In this document: piece by piece, positions 47,158-59,800 of the stretch
Numbering within the stretch: the first letter of the stretch is position 1
How the letters are laid out: each line of letters starts with the position of its first letter
Assembly (NCBI RefSeq): GCF_029962835.1
Contig: NC_080577.1
Location: 26,828,501 to 26,892,500, forward strand
Direction of reading: 5' to 3'
Source: Magnolia sinica
Lineage: Eukaryota; Streptophyta; Magnoliopsida; Magnoliales; Magnoliaceae
DNA: 64,000 nt
Notes under the pieces: model-generated
What the model saw: only the letters and a program-made list of their open reading frames with translations
What the model was told of the DNA's origin: nothing
Databases searched by the model: none
Made by a program: the position numbers and the translations under genes

Positions 47158-50100
47158 GAAGTTGGTATCAGAGTGTAACTCGAGAATAACAAAAAAAATA
47201 TTACATGTCTACCATGAATGATTAAGTCCTAAGTCCGGATAGCTTAGTGATCTGCTGTTACAGACCCTTAACATGTGTGCCTTTGAGAGCTTTCAAGTTG
47301 ATAGGCGCCTTTACTCTTGCTTGTAGGACAAGATACCTAGGAGAGTAACCCGATCGACTCCCGCACCACCATCCAAGACTCCCACACCACCACCTGAGAC
47401 CCCCGCACTACCACCTACGATTCCCGCTCCACCACCAGAGATTCCTACTGCCCAGCCTATGGATGCAGCTCCTTTACCAGAGACCGGTACGGATCCAACC
47501 GTATCCGTGAGTGCTTCCCAGTTACAGCAGATATTGCAGGCTATGACAGCCGTGCTTCAGGGGCAGAGTAGACACCTCATCGTTTCCCCAGCCTAGGTAG
47601 AGCAGGAGAGCATGAGTGCCCTCCTTCGAGAGTTCCAACGGCTCAATCCCCCATTTCCAGGGTAAGCCAGACCCGACGGTAGCTGAGATATGGTGCGCTG
47701 ATATGGAGAAGATATTCGAGACGATGAGATGCACAACTGAGCGGTGAGTCCGATTAGCCGTATTTCTCCTCCATGGTGAGGCTGAGCACTGGTGGAAGTC
47801 AGTCTCCCAAGCAGCGGGGGCTGATTTTGTATGGACTTGGGAGGATTTTGTAGATCGATTTGACCGACAGTATTTTCCTGATCACATCTGACGACAGCGG
47901 GTGTTGGAGTTCGAGGCCTTGGTGTAGGGTGATATGACGGTGGCTCAGTATGCCGCTCGTTTTATAGCGCTATCCAGATTTGCGCCATACTTGATAGATG
48001 ATGAGGAGCGGAGAGCCCGCCGTTTCGAGGACGGCTTGCGTTACGATTTTCAAGGCCGTGTTATTAGGCATGAGCTCCCGCCTTTAGAAGGAGTGGTACG
48101 AAAGACCCAGATTTTTGAGGCTAAGTGGGCCGGTTCTCAGTCTGATCGCTGTCAGAGGAGAGACCAGAAGAGGCAGGCTCTTCCAGTGATTCCCAGCAGG
48201 GTCGAGCACAACAGAGGCACACAGGTCACCCAGCCTTCCGAGCACCAGCAGCACCTCCATCACCACCTCTGAGGTAGTTCATCGGCTCTTGTTTTAGGTG
48301 CGGTGCGACGGGGCACCGTATGTGGGAGTGTCCTCGCCCCCAGCAGCAGCAGCAGCAGAGAGGTCCACAGCAGCCTCTACCGCAACAGCAGCAAAGGCAC
48401 CCACAGCAGCAGCGACAGCAGCCCCCACCACAGAGGCCACCTCAGCAGCAGCATCAGCACTAGCTTCCTAGACCGTAGCAATAGAGGCAGCAGGATCCTC
48501 AGTCATCTGGAGGAGTCGTTGAGGGTATACTTCCAGTCTCAGCATGCATTGCTCGAGTTTTGTTTAATTTCAGTGCTTCGCACTCGTTTATATCCAAGGG
48601 ATTCTGTCATTCGATTGGATTACCGACAGAGTCTACTCGAGAGGGGTTGACTGTATCGACGCCCTTGGGAAAGACTATAGTATTAAGCCACTTCTGTTCG
48701 TCTTGCCCCGTATTAGTAGGAGAGATTTTCCTGCCTGCCGACTTATACGTACTGCCGATGTTAGATTTCGACATCATCCTGGGCATGGATTGACTTGCTG
48801 AGTACCATGCTATCTTAGACTGCTCCGCGAGGACAGTCACGTTCTGTATACCTGACTTGCCACAGTTCCAGTTCATTGCTGAGCCCAGAGGAGAGTCGTT
48901 ATCTTGTTTGATGTCATGTGCCATAAAGGAGCCCATAGCGGTGAGCATCGACCAGTTGCCTGTGGTTTGTGATTTTCCCGATGTGTTCTAGGAGATTTCG
49001 GGATTACCGCCTCGCCGACTCACTAAGTTTTAGATTGATCTCATGCCCGATACCGCGCCTATTTTGAAGGCCCCGTATCGTATGGCACCGTTGGAGTTAC
49101 AGGAACTGCAGAAGCAATTGGACGAGTTGCGCGAGTTGGGCTTTATCCGTCCGAGCAGTTCGCCGAGGGGAGCGCCGGTACTCTTTGTGAAGAAGAAGGA
49201 TGGCTCGTTGAGGCTCTGCATAGATTATCGCGAGCTCAACAAGGTTACGATCAAGAACAAGTACCCGCTCCCGAGGATTGATGATTTGTTTGATCAGCTG
49301 CAGGGTGCACAGTTCTTTTTGAAGATTGACTTGCATTCCGGTTATCATCAGATTCGGGTCCGAGAGGAGGACATTCCAAAGACGACTTTCAGGACGCGTT
49401 ACGATCATTTTGAGTTTGAAGTCATGTCCTTCGGACTGACCAATGCGCCCGCAGTGTTCATGCAGCTGATGAATAAGGTCTTCTGCCCTTATCTCGATCA
49501 GTTTGTTGTAGTCTTCATCGATAACATTCTGATTTATTCGAGGACCCGTGAGGAGCACGAGCAGCATTTGGAGGTTACGCTGCAGACCCTCCGCATACAT
49601 CAACTCTATGCGAAGCTGGAGAAGTGCGAGTTCTGGCAAGATGAGGTGAAGTTCCTCGGTCACGTGGTGACGAGGGAGGGTGTCGCAGTGGACCCCATAA
49701 AAGTTGAGGCAATGCATCAGTGGGGCCAGCCCACGAACGCGTCCGAGATCCACAGTTTTGTTAGTTTGGCGGGCTACTACCGGCGTTTTATTGAGGGATT
49801 CTCTCATATTGCAGCCCCGCTGACCAGGTTAACTCGAAAGGGCACGGAGTTTATTTGGAGCGACGCCTGCGAGTGAGCATTTATGGAGTTGAAGGACCAC
49901 CTCACGTCCGCTCCTGTCCTCACTCTTCCCTTTGGGAGTGATTGTTTTATTGTATTTACCGATGCCTCGCATATTGGTTTGGGTGTTGTCCTGATGCAGC
50001 ACGGGAGACTAGTGGCCTTCGCGTCTCGTCAGCTCAAGGTTCATGAGCTGAACTACCCCACGCATCATTTAGAGTTAGCTGTAGTTGTCTTCGCACTGAA

Positions 50101-51971
50101 GGTGTGGAGACACTATCTCTATGGGGTTAGGTTCGAGCTCTTCTCCAACCACAAGAGCTTGAAGTATCTCTTCTCGCAGTCCGAGTTGAATAAGAGACAG
50201 TCGCTGGATGGAGCTCCTGAAGGACTATGATTTCAATCTCCAGTACCACCCGGGTAAGGCGAACGTGGTGGCAGATGTCCTTAGCCGTCAGCCACAAAGT
50301 TTGGTGGAGTACATGATGATTCAGGAGTGGAGGATGCTCGAGGATATAGCAGAGTACGACTTTGAGTTTGGCTTGCAGTCTTCTATTGTGCAGTTATTGA
50401 ACCTGTCGATTCAACCCTCTCTTGTCGCAAGGGTGATCGAGGCTCAGCAGGCAGACAAGTCGTTACAGGATTACCGAGCAGAGGCAGCATCTGAGAGTCA
50501 GGCAGATTGGCAGATTGGTTCTTATGGTAGGCTTCACTTCAGAGGCCGATTATGTGTCCCGGATATTCTTGAGTTACGCAGAGATCTTATAACCGAGGCA
50601 CATCGATCGGGATTTTCTATCTACCCTGGCTCGACGAAGATATACCACGATATGAGGCGACAGTATTTTTGGGCGGGGATGAAGCGCCAGATCGCTAGTT
50701 TTGTGGGCGAGTGTGACACGTGCCAGCGTGTCAAGGCCGATCATCAGAGACCCCTGATCTATTGTAGCCATTGAGTGTCCTGATGTGGAAATGGGAGCAC
50801 GTGTCGACAGATTTCATTATGGGCTTGCCAATGACTCAGCGCGGTTATGACATCATCTGGGTTGTTGTGGATCGTCTGACGAAGTCGACACACTTTATTG
50901 CGATTCGTGCAACTTGGCCTTTGGACCGGCTTGTGAGGTTATTCATTAAGGATATTGTGAGACTGCATGGCGTTCCAGTCTTGATCGTTTCTAACCGAGA
51001 CCCGAAGTTCACGTCTCAGTTTTGGGGGAGCTTTCAGAGAGCGACGGGGACTGATTTACAGCTCAGCACTGCATACCATCCGCAAACCGATGGCCAGACC
51101 AAGAGGGTCAACTAGATCCTTGAGGATATGCTTTGGGCCTGTGCGATTGATTTCGGGGGTAGCTGGGATGAGCATCTGCGATTAGCTGAGTTCGCATACA
51201 ATAACAGCTATCAGGCGACCATCAGCATGGCTCCTTTTGAGGCACTATATGGTAGACCATGCAGATCACCAAGTTGTTGGACCGAGGTTGGAGAGCGTTG
51301 TCTCTTAGGTCCCGAGCTTGTGTAGGAGACGTCAGAGGTTATTGATATTATCAGGCAGAGGATGCGCACAGCTCAGAGCCGGTAGAAGAGTTTTGCTGAT
51401 CATCGACGTCGTCCCTTGGAGTTTGATGTAGGGGACCATGTGTATCTCAAGGTCTCGCCCATGAAGGGCGTAGTTCAATTTGGAGCGAAGGGCAAGCTTG
51501 CCCCGAGATTCATAGGCCTTTTGAGATCACTGGGAGCGTTGGCACCGTGGCCTATCGGCTTGCCTTGCTATCTCAGTTGTCTGGCATTCACAACGTTTTT
51601 CATGTCTCTATGTTGAGGAAGTGTGGGTCAGACATCGTTCCTGTTATTGATTGGCAGCCGTTAGAGGTTCGTGAGGACGCTTCCTATATTGAGCAGCCAG
51701 TCTGTATCCTTGATCGGAAGGAGCAGGTCCTCCGGACCAAGGTCATTCCATTGGTGAAGGTTCAGTGGGGTCACCATTCTATTGAGGAGGCTTTTTGGGA
51801 GCGCGAGGCTGAGATTCAAGAGCGTTATCCCCATCTTTTGATGATTGATTGTATTGTATGTTATCTCTGATTTTATATAATGATGCTATGTTTCTTCTTC
51901 CTCATGAATTATGCCTATTTATGATGATTATGTAAATTTTGAGGATGAAGTTTTTATTAGGAGAGGAGAGC

Positions 51972-54900
51972 TGTAAGCGCCGTATCCTAGACCGTACCAT
52001 TCCATAGACTTCCGCGGTCTTCCAGGTCAAATTCCGGCAACCTTCGATCCTTAACCAGCATTTGCGCGCGACCCTACGTCACACGCCATCAACCGGAGTC
52101 GACTCAAACCGAGACTTGTACCCTAGCGACTGCGTCGTCGCTGTGGTTCCGATGTCGCGACTCGCGCACCGATCTGATACTCTGGCCAGGAGATGTGGGC
52201 CAACGTTCGGTGCGAGGAAAACGCCGCGCGTGCGAATTACGAGAGAATCTCTACGAGATATCACATTAATCAATCAATCAATCCCATCATGTCAAGTACA
52301 TGTCAAGTACACATCACCTCTCACCCTTCCCCAAGCAACCCCTAAAGTCAAAAGTTTCTTACACAAGCCATACTTTTCTTACACAAATTACCTCAAAAGT
52401 CAAAAAAGGGCTCTTATACCCATCACTCACCACATCCATCACTCCACTCCATCATCCATCTCGCTTTACAACTCTCTCTCTCTCTCCTTCATTTTCAAAT
52501 CACAATCCAAGCAACCCAAAACCTCCATACGTCCAAGCTCTTCTACTCCAAGAGAGCCACAAGTGTGGCCCACTTTCCTACCCTCTCATCTCTCATCTCA
52601 ACCATCCAAACCCCATCTCCTCCGTTAAGATCAAAGCTAAGAAGCAAAGGAAGCCAAGGGAGCAAGAAGATCGAATGGTGGGTGCTTCATAGGCTTAGAT
52701 TTGCATATTTTTAAGATGGGCCAAGTGAGGCCTACCAATTGATGGTGTGGATCTCACTTTGGACCCTAGGTGTGGCCGATGGCCCACCTTGATCCACATG
52801 ATCATTCCATGATGGGGCCATTCTCCATGGACCCCATCATGATTTTTATTTTATTTGCATGGCTAGAGGTCATCTAGACCTTCCATTTTGGTGGAGAAGG
52901 GATCTCCACCGTTGATCTTTGATTTGTTGGCCCCACATGTTATGGGACCCACTTGATGTGTGATTTAGTGCAAGGGATGGCTCATAGTGGCGGAGCCCTC
53001 CATCACGTGTATCCCACTCTCTCTTTCTCTCTCTCTCTCTCCCTTTTTTCCTAATTTTTTTATGTGATGATGATATGGTTGTGTGGCCCACCTGGATGGA
53101 CCCCACCACGAGGTATGTATTTTTTTATCCAAAATATCTAGAAGTGGGGCCCACCTTTTATGTGTTGTACCCACATCATTCATCATGAAGTGGCCCACTT
53201 GAGCAAAGCCCTCCATGCATGTGCTGTGAGGATCCGTCCAGCGTCCAGGGACGCTGGACGTCACTGGTAAAACACAAATTCAGCTTTGTTTTCAAAGCTT
53301 TTGAGAGGGCTATCTATGTAGGCCCCACCTTGATGAATAGATCTAATCCAAGCCGTCCATTCCATTCTCCAGATTATTTTAGGCGTTGAGCCGAAAAATG
53401 GGGCCAATTTGACTTTCAGGCGGGCCATAGCATAGTAAACAACGTATTTATCATTGAAACACCCTCCAATGTTTCTATACACCGAAATATGCTCAATATT
53501 GGGCTTGTTTTGCTTGTCTTGAGCCATGGAGGGCCATTGGACGGAGTGGATTCTCAAGATGTAGACCCCACCTATGAAAAACCACAGAAAACAAGAAAAC
53601 AAAAAAAAAACATAACACAGCAGCGTCGGCTACTGTGTCAAAGGTGCAGGCGCTGCCTGCTATGAGCGGAGGGCGGACGGGCAGCAGACCCACGGCCCCA
53701 GCCGTGGGCCCCACCATGATGCGTATTAGAAATCCACACCGTTCATTGGGTGGGCCACTCCCTGAAGTGGGCCCACTCCAAAAATCAGCTTAATCCAACG
53801 CTCAGGTGACCCACATCATAGGAAACAGTGGGATTAAACGTCTGCCCTTGGAACCCTTTTTTGGGCCACAGAAGTTTTGTATCCAGCTGAGATTTGTTCT
53901 TCCTATTCATTTGGGTCCGTGAGACCTTATCAACGGATTGGATGGTATTTAAACATTATGGTAGGCCTCACGTGAAGCCCACAGTGATGTATGTGTTTTA
54001 CTCCCACCGTCCAGGCGGGCAGTGGAGCCCACTGTAATTTATGTGTTCTATCCCCACCGTCCATGGGACGGTGGGTGTGTGCGTGTGCGTGTGTGTGTGG
54101 GCGTGTGTGTATATATATATAATATTATATTATATATAATATTGCATATACTATATATAAATTATATATTATATTATATATAATATACTGGGTGGTGGGC
54201 CTTAGGAATTTTAATGGTGGAAATCATCACCACCACTTTGTTGGGTGTGGCCCATTGGATGTGCATGGGGCCTAATTGGTGCGGCCCATTTGATTTACAT
54301 AAGGCCCATGTGATTAGGCCCATTGTGATGTATTTTAAGGCCCAATGGGTTATGGCCATTGCAATGTACATAAGGCCCGTTGGTGAGGCCCATTAATGCG
54401 GCCCATTTGACGAATGTAAGGCCCATGTGATACAGCCCATTTGATATAATGAAGGCCCAATGGGATGTACCTAAGGTCCATTGCAATGTGTGATCCCAAC
54501 ATGGTTTATGTAATGATGTTTACGATGGGCTATGCCTTGGGAGTAATGTTGGTTTGACGTCCACATTACAAGTATAGTGTTGGTTAAATGTCCACATTAT
54601 GACTCTCCCTAGGGCTCATTGATAGGCTTGTACATGTAATGTGTAGGCCGTCTAAGCCCATCTTCATTATGAACTGCATCCATTACCATATAACATGCTT
54701 AGTATAGTTTCATGATTCACGATCATACGCATCATATGTATGCTTGATATGAGAAGTGACTGATCATAGCATATGCCTTCGGGCAGATTGTTTATGGGCT
54801 CTCGGATAGGCAATGTTGCCCTACATGAGCGCACGATACGCGCAGGACTGTTGCATGATTGGATAGTGTGATTCACGCATTCGCATTGTGTGATATGGTA

Positions 54901-55918
54901 CTGTACATCCTAGAGACATCAGGGTCGTAGCCTCCACAGGCATATCGTGGTTGGCAGGATTAGATACCGAAAATCTTGTTCTACATGGGGTACTATAGAT
55001 ATCCCTGGGTGAAAGTCCCTAAACTCTTATGGTACCAAGAGGTTGCTCTAACGTCCAGACCGAGTGGGTGCATGAGTGCCGAGTGCCGATTACCAGACGG
55101 TTGTGCTTTCCACTGTGTCGTGGTCGGTTGGAAGGGGGTGCGGCCTTACCCGCCCGAGAGGAGGGGGCAAAGCTAGGCTGAGTTTGACTAGCTCGAGGAA
55201 TGGGTCCGCTATTGACGAGCCGAGCCCGATATTGACAGGTGGATAGTGAGGTCTATTCCGCTCACCTTATTGCAAGCGATGGGGCGGCAATCTGGTTGGA
55301 GGGTACTAGACCCCGGTGGTATTCCAGAGTTGAGCTGTATTGATATGTAGACTTAGATGAGGATTCGCATGCTTGAGTTGTATTTCGCACCGCATGGCCT
55401 TGGTACGGCCGACATCATTCATGCCTTGCACCGTATGGCCTTAGTAGGCCACTAGCATTCATGGATTTATCAGCATATTCCGCATTACTCTGATACTGCA
55501 TAACTACTACCTTGTGCACATACTTTCACCGCCCTCTAAGCTTTACATAAGCTTATGCACGACCGTTGCGTGCAGGTGACGTTGGAGCGCAGCAGTGTTG
55601 AGGCAGGAGCGCTTTGCAGATCATCTTGGAGCTTTTTGTTTATTGTCATTGTATTTTCCTTTTATGCTCATTGTACTTTTAAAGTTTTTGATCATAGTGG
55701 AAATGTGATGGAGTTTTTAGTTGTTGCTTGTGGGTCATGCCCTTGGTTATGCTTATTAAGAATCAAACTGGTGTTGAAAATCTTCCTCGTAACATCCCAG
55801 AATCAAAACCTGGTGAATAGGCGCTAGGAATCGAGAATGAGGTTCTACGGAGGCTGTTGGCGCCAAATTCGGCGATCGAAAATTTTGTGAGCCCAGTTTC
55901 CGAGTTTGGGACGTGACA
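51972..55918 (+). repeat. 3' LTR of the Tekay-like element
   Basis: Matches the 5' LTR in order and length, including the captured palindromic stretches (about 53,300-53,580, 53,690-54,060) and the minisatellite (about 54,240-54,490). Confidence 0.92.
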
Positions 55919-56780
55919 ATAATGATCTATAACATGTCAACAGTTTGTAAACCCTAACTGATAATTACATCATACGGTGCTCAGGATTAGTTGGAGTACA
56001 AATATTGATGTAGCATACACATTCCAGTAAATTAAAGTTAAATGACAATTCAAGTTTTAACAATTTGTTCTTAATGTACTTGCATATAGAGAAACGGACA
56101 GATAAGGTTGGCTTTGATTGAGGCTAAGGATCTCTTGATAGAGATAATTGGACTGCTTGGAACTTTGCATGCGAGTTACATTTGGCAAGAGATTTTCATG
56201 CTGCAAGAGATTTTCATGCTACACTCATGTTTTCAGTATCCATGTTGTTGGAAATGTTGGCATTGTAATTATGGCTGATCCTGCTTCGATAAATGGGGTG
56301 ATGATTGTTGTGGTCTAGTGTCGGTAGTTTCAATGAATCCTACGATGGGTGTGATTCTTCTCATAGTCACTCTATCTATTTAAAGTGCGGTCGGTCCCCA
56401 ACTCTAAACATGTTTTCACACATGTTCTTCTTCTCATTTGAGAACATACAATCGTGGGTATACATGAGGCAAAAGACTGATGTACAACCAATTCTCTATA
56501 GGGTCTTTCTCAACGGTTAGAATAATGGCCTATCAAAGTACGCATTCAAAACGCTCTAATACCATAGATTGATGCAAGTACATATCATAGAATCTGCTGC
56601 ATATTTATACAACATTACCAACATCGTTATATAACTCAACTAAGACCGACTCACCCAGTCTTGAGTTGAGCCGCCAAAACTCACTAGAGCCAGAGGTGAA
56701 TCAGCTCAACTCTTGGTAGCAATCTGGATCAGGTTCAACCAAGTCCGAGTCAACTTGTACAAGCTCTCTCATTAGGTTGT
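55919..56780. other. Intergenic with LTR-family fragment, no gene
   Basis: About 56,290-56,420 (AATCCTACGATGGGTG, CTCTATCTATTTAAAGTGC) is a piece of the LTR family at 39,273-41,792. I see nothing else definable. Confidence 0.5.
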
Positions 56781-57079
56781 CCATTTTCTTAGCCATTGAT
56801 TTAGATAATTAAAATCATCTGATTGAAATAATATTTGAGAAACATAGCAATAAAAGCATATCATACATATTAAAAAATCCACGTCAATAATAAAACATTG
56901 TTTCATTGTATAATCACTGCAACAAAAGATAGATGTATCGAAACCCTACATCAACTATCTAACAAAATAACAGAAAACCTTCTCAAGCTACGGGGAAATA
57001 AGCAATTTCTTCACTATCATATATCCAGTGGAGAAATCAGCACTTTCTTCACCATCATATCCAATGCTTGGTGGGCGTT

Positions 57080-59348
57080 CTACACTGCAGCAATTTGTTC
57101 GCTTCCCAAAATGCCTTGTATCCTTTCCACACAATGCATCTTGGATGGCCTTATTTCAACTCCCATAACAAGAATCCCTTCCTTATAACTATACAACTCA
57201 TACATCCTAAATTCAACTTCTCCTCCATCTCTATCACACAAGAATTCTCCCACTTCCACCTCCATCCATCCATTGTTCTCTGCACTTGGTTGCAGGACAC
57301 TCTCCGCCTGATCGGGCGACATCAATACATCGCGTATGTGCATGTATGGATTGCTCTTCACATGCAAAGATAGCTTGACTGGCATGTTTTGCCATCCAGC
57401 GTGGTCAGACGTGTGTCTTACGATGAATCTAACAGTGTAATTGGTGTCTGGTGAGAGATGGGCCATGTCAATGGTGCCACGGAGATCAAACCACCAGACC
57501 GAGATCAACTCAGCTACTTCTGAGAAGACACTGGCATGATTAGGCAAGTAAATTAGCTATTGATCTTATAAAAATTAATTAAAAGACTTCATTTTGGGTG
57601 GACCACATCTCTGGCCAAAAGTGTAGTTGGGTCCACATGCAGAAATGGTGGTTGATCAGAAATTGAAACATCCATCTTGTGGGTGTTGTCATTGATGTCA
57701 GATTAACAGAGAATCAAGTTGAAAGAATGACCACAGTCATGTATTTTCCTTGATAAATGTGGATAATTGAAAATGTTGATTACTTTCATTGGTCCACATT
57801 CAACTGCTAATATGGATGGTCAAAATCATATATTCAACTACCAAGAGTAAAAGAGCATGGCTTTGATCATTCAATTGTCTCTGTATGTGGGGTCCATGAG
57901 ATTAAAAGACCCTGATCAAGGCCTAAGATTAAGCCCAAGATAGGTTTGAAGGTGAGACCTTGTAGAAGCAGTGAGCCATCGCCAATACCGACCATCATCT
58001 CCCCACGATATCGATAGATCTCTAGCAGACACCATATAACATTTCTTACCACTTGATTTTTCCAACCAAAAACTCTGTCATCATCATCAACAACAACATC
58101 ATCATCAACAACAACATCATCATCATCATTACCGTGTTTAAATGAAAAAAAAAAAAACAAAGAAATAAGCATCACCGTGGGCCCTAGGAAGGTTTCAACG
58201 GTGGATGTTATTATCACTATAGTTTCCTGTGGTGTGGCCCATTTGGGGTGTGGATATGCTCAAATTTTGGGCTCATGGCCTAAAATCAGATGGAAAAACG
58301 GATGGACGGTATGGATAAAACAAATACATCACGGTGGGCCCCACGGAGTCCTGACACCATGGAGATCAGTGGTGGCAGGGTCACCACGCAATCCGCGTCC
58401 GTTGCGAGCATGTCAGGCTTTTCTATCCCACCATGTGATAATCCAATCCGTTCATCTAGAAGATCTAACTATACAACGGAAATATAGCAGAAAAATAATA
58501 ATAATAATCAATGATCCAGACCGTGTTCAGCTAACCACTTGTTTTAAATGGCCTTACATGAAAGGTGGTGCATCTTTGATAGTGGGATTTTTGTCATGAA
58601 GCCCATTCATGATGGGATCTTCAAGATGAACGGTTTGGATCATCAGGTGATTGGGTAGAAGTGGCAAACCACAATAGGGCAAGCCTCCATACACCCATCC
58701 AACTGAAAAATAAATAACAGAGGAAAGAGGAAACAACATATCCACCGAGGTAGGTGGGATCCCTGACTGTGGGGCCCACCGTGATGTGTGTTCCTTACAT
58801 CCACGCCGTCCGACCGTTTTTACAACCATACCACAGAAAACAGTACCGGTGACTAAACATTTCGGTGGCCCCCAAGAAGTTTCTAATGGTGAGGATTCTA
58901 TCACCACTGTTTCCTGTGATGTGGTCCACCTAATATTTAATTCTACTTGATTTTTGGGATGATACCATAAAATAAGCTCTCAAAACGGTTGGATGGTTTG
59001 GATGTAAGGAAAATACGTCAAGGTGGGCCCCACAGTCAGGGCTCCCACCCACCTCGGTAGATCGCCGACATCGCCAAGATTTACCTTTTTGCCATCATCG
59101 ATCAGAAGCGGTTGGCAGAGACGGAAATAGAGATCTTTCTTGGATGAGAAGTGCAAGGGAGACACCGATCTGGACAGTATATCCGAGTAATCAGACGGCA
59201 GAAATCTCTCCCAGATAGAGTCTGATTCCGCTGCTGATTGGAAGGCAGAAGAGACCGAAGACGTTCTACAAACATCTAGAGGAGAAGTGAGGGAGAGAAT
59301 ATGAGTAATACAGCCTTCATCCAGGCTGCTGAAATCTGCACCGTCCAT
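57080..59348 (-). CDS. F-box/PP2 protein gene C
   Basis: Minus-strand exons 59348-59085 (88 codons), 58074-57959 (116 nt) and 57530-57080 (TAG included); predicted 276 residues. Exon 1: MDGADFSSLDEGCITHILSL, then RTSSVSSAFQSAAESDSIWE and FLPSDYSDILSRSVSP. Exon 2: SFWLEKSSGKKCYMVSARDL, YWRW. Exon 3: FSEVAELISVWWFDLRG, LSPDTNYTVRFIVRHT, NGWMEVEVGEFL and MGVEIRP, ending ILGSEQIAAV. It is the closest paralogue of B: 3' flanks and both introns align. Exon 2 is one codon shorter, and the acidic SIGYDSE tail of B is missing because the stop comes earlier, although the matching DNA persists downstream. Same inferred role as B: F-box adaptor with a Nictaba-like domain. The reading frame is intact. Confidence 0.88.
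58075..58125 (-). repeat. GAT/GTT microsatellite forming the 3' splice region of gene C intron 1
   Basis: On the plus strand TCATCATCA and ACAACAACA blocks alternate twice. Gene B has one such alternation at about 30,667-30,705. It directly precedes the CAG acceptor of exon 2 in both genes. Confidence 0.85.
58160..58410. mobile_element. Partial palindromic-family element in intron 1 of gene C
   Basis: CACCGTGGGCCCTAGGAAGG starts at an internal block of the family. The right half is complete through ACATCACGGTGGGCCCCACG and AATCCGCGTCCG. The left arm is missing. Gene B has a different insertion in this intron. Confidence 0.55.
58742..59060. mobile_element. Palindromic-family element beside the exon 1 donor of gene C
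   Basis: The left end ACCGAGGTAGGTGGGATCCC and the inverted right end ACCGAGGTGGGTGGGAGCCC frame a 0.3-kb copy. Gene B keeps the uninterrupted sequence (AACAACATCGCCAAG) at the matching place, so the insertion postdates the B/C duplication or was lost cleanly from B. Confidence 0.7.
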
Positions 59349-59589
59349 TTTCTAGTAAAGTCCGACACGAGAGAAGATGAAAATGAAGATGAACAGATGC
59401 CTTCAGCTTTAAGTCATAGCAGGTCCCCGCAGCAATTTCGAATGAAATTACGGTAGTATCCTCTTTGGACTTATCTCCACCAACTGCGGTGGGCCATGCT
59501 ATAATTATCTTCGAAGGAATCGTCACCAAGGTCGGTTGGGACGACTGTGTTGTACACGTTAATCTGCTCCGTCCATCCGACGAGGACCC

Positions 59590-59800
59590 TTATTAGAACG
59601 GACGCGGATTGCGTCCTACGCCCGCCCGTCTCCAGCTGGGAACGGGTAGTAGCTTTGAGTGGACACCGTGATGTAGGGTTCTTATCCACACCGTCCATCC
59701 TTCTTTTTTTTCCCTATCCTTCCAGGGTATAAGCGCAAAACTGAGGCGGATCCAAGGCTCAAGTCGTTTAAACTTTTTGGGCCACAGGAGATTTAGTCTT
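59590..59800. mobile_element. Truncated palindromic-family element upstream of gene C
   Basis: CGCGGATTGCGTCCTACGCC, then GCTGGGAACGGG and CACCGTGATGTAGGG, match the left arm of the element in the gene B promoter (32,766). The right half is missing. Confidence 0.6.

Larger units (their letters stand above)
43207..55918 (+). mobile_element. Tekay/Del-type Ty3-gypsy (chromovirus) element, complete in structure but broken
   Basis: LTRs 43207-47157 (3,951 bp) and 51972-55918 (3,947 bp) border a 4.8-kb interior. A primer site TTGGTATCAGAG starts 4 bp after the 5' LTR and a purine tract TAGGAGAGGAGAG precedes the 3' LTR. Flanks ATGAT and ATAAT form a near-perfect 5-bp duplication. Parts in order: Pro-rich gag start (about 47,340-47,600), gag (about 47,930-48,250), CCHC knuckle (about 48,300), protease (about 48,560-48,800), reverse transcriptase (about 49,040-49,880), RNase H (about 49,880-50,300), integrase (about 50,550-51,400), chromodomain-like tail (about 51,550-51,870). 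The coding region is interrupted about eight to ten times. LTR differences are a few percent in most stretches and higher near the start, mostly transitions, so the insertion is old but not ancient (millions of years). It separates F-box genes B and C. Confidence 0.93.

Noticed and set aside
49097-49807. Long minus-strand open frame (236 codons)
   Set aside because: It is the antisense shadow of the gypsy reverse transcriptase; composition and motifs fit only the plus strand.
52062-52692. Two overlapping open frames (130-188 codons) in the 3' LTR
   Set aside because: The matching 5' LTR region is not open in the same way; composition (Ser/Pro/His/Thr from CT- and CA-rich DNA) is that of non-coding LTR sequence.
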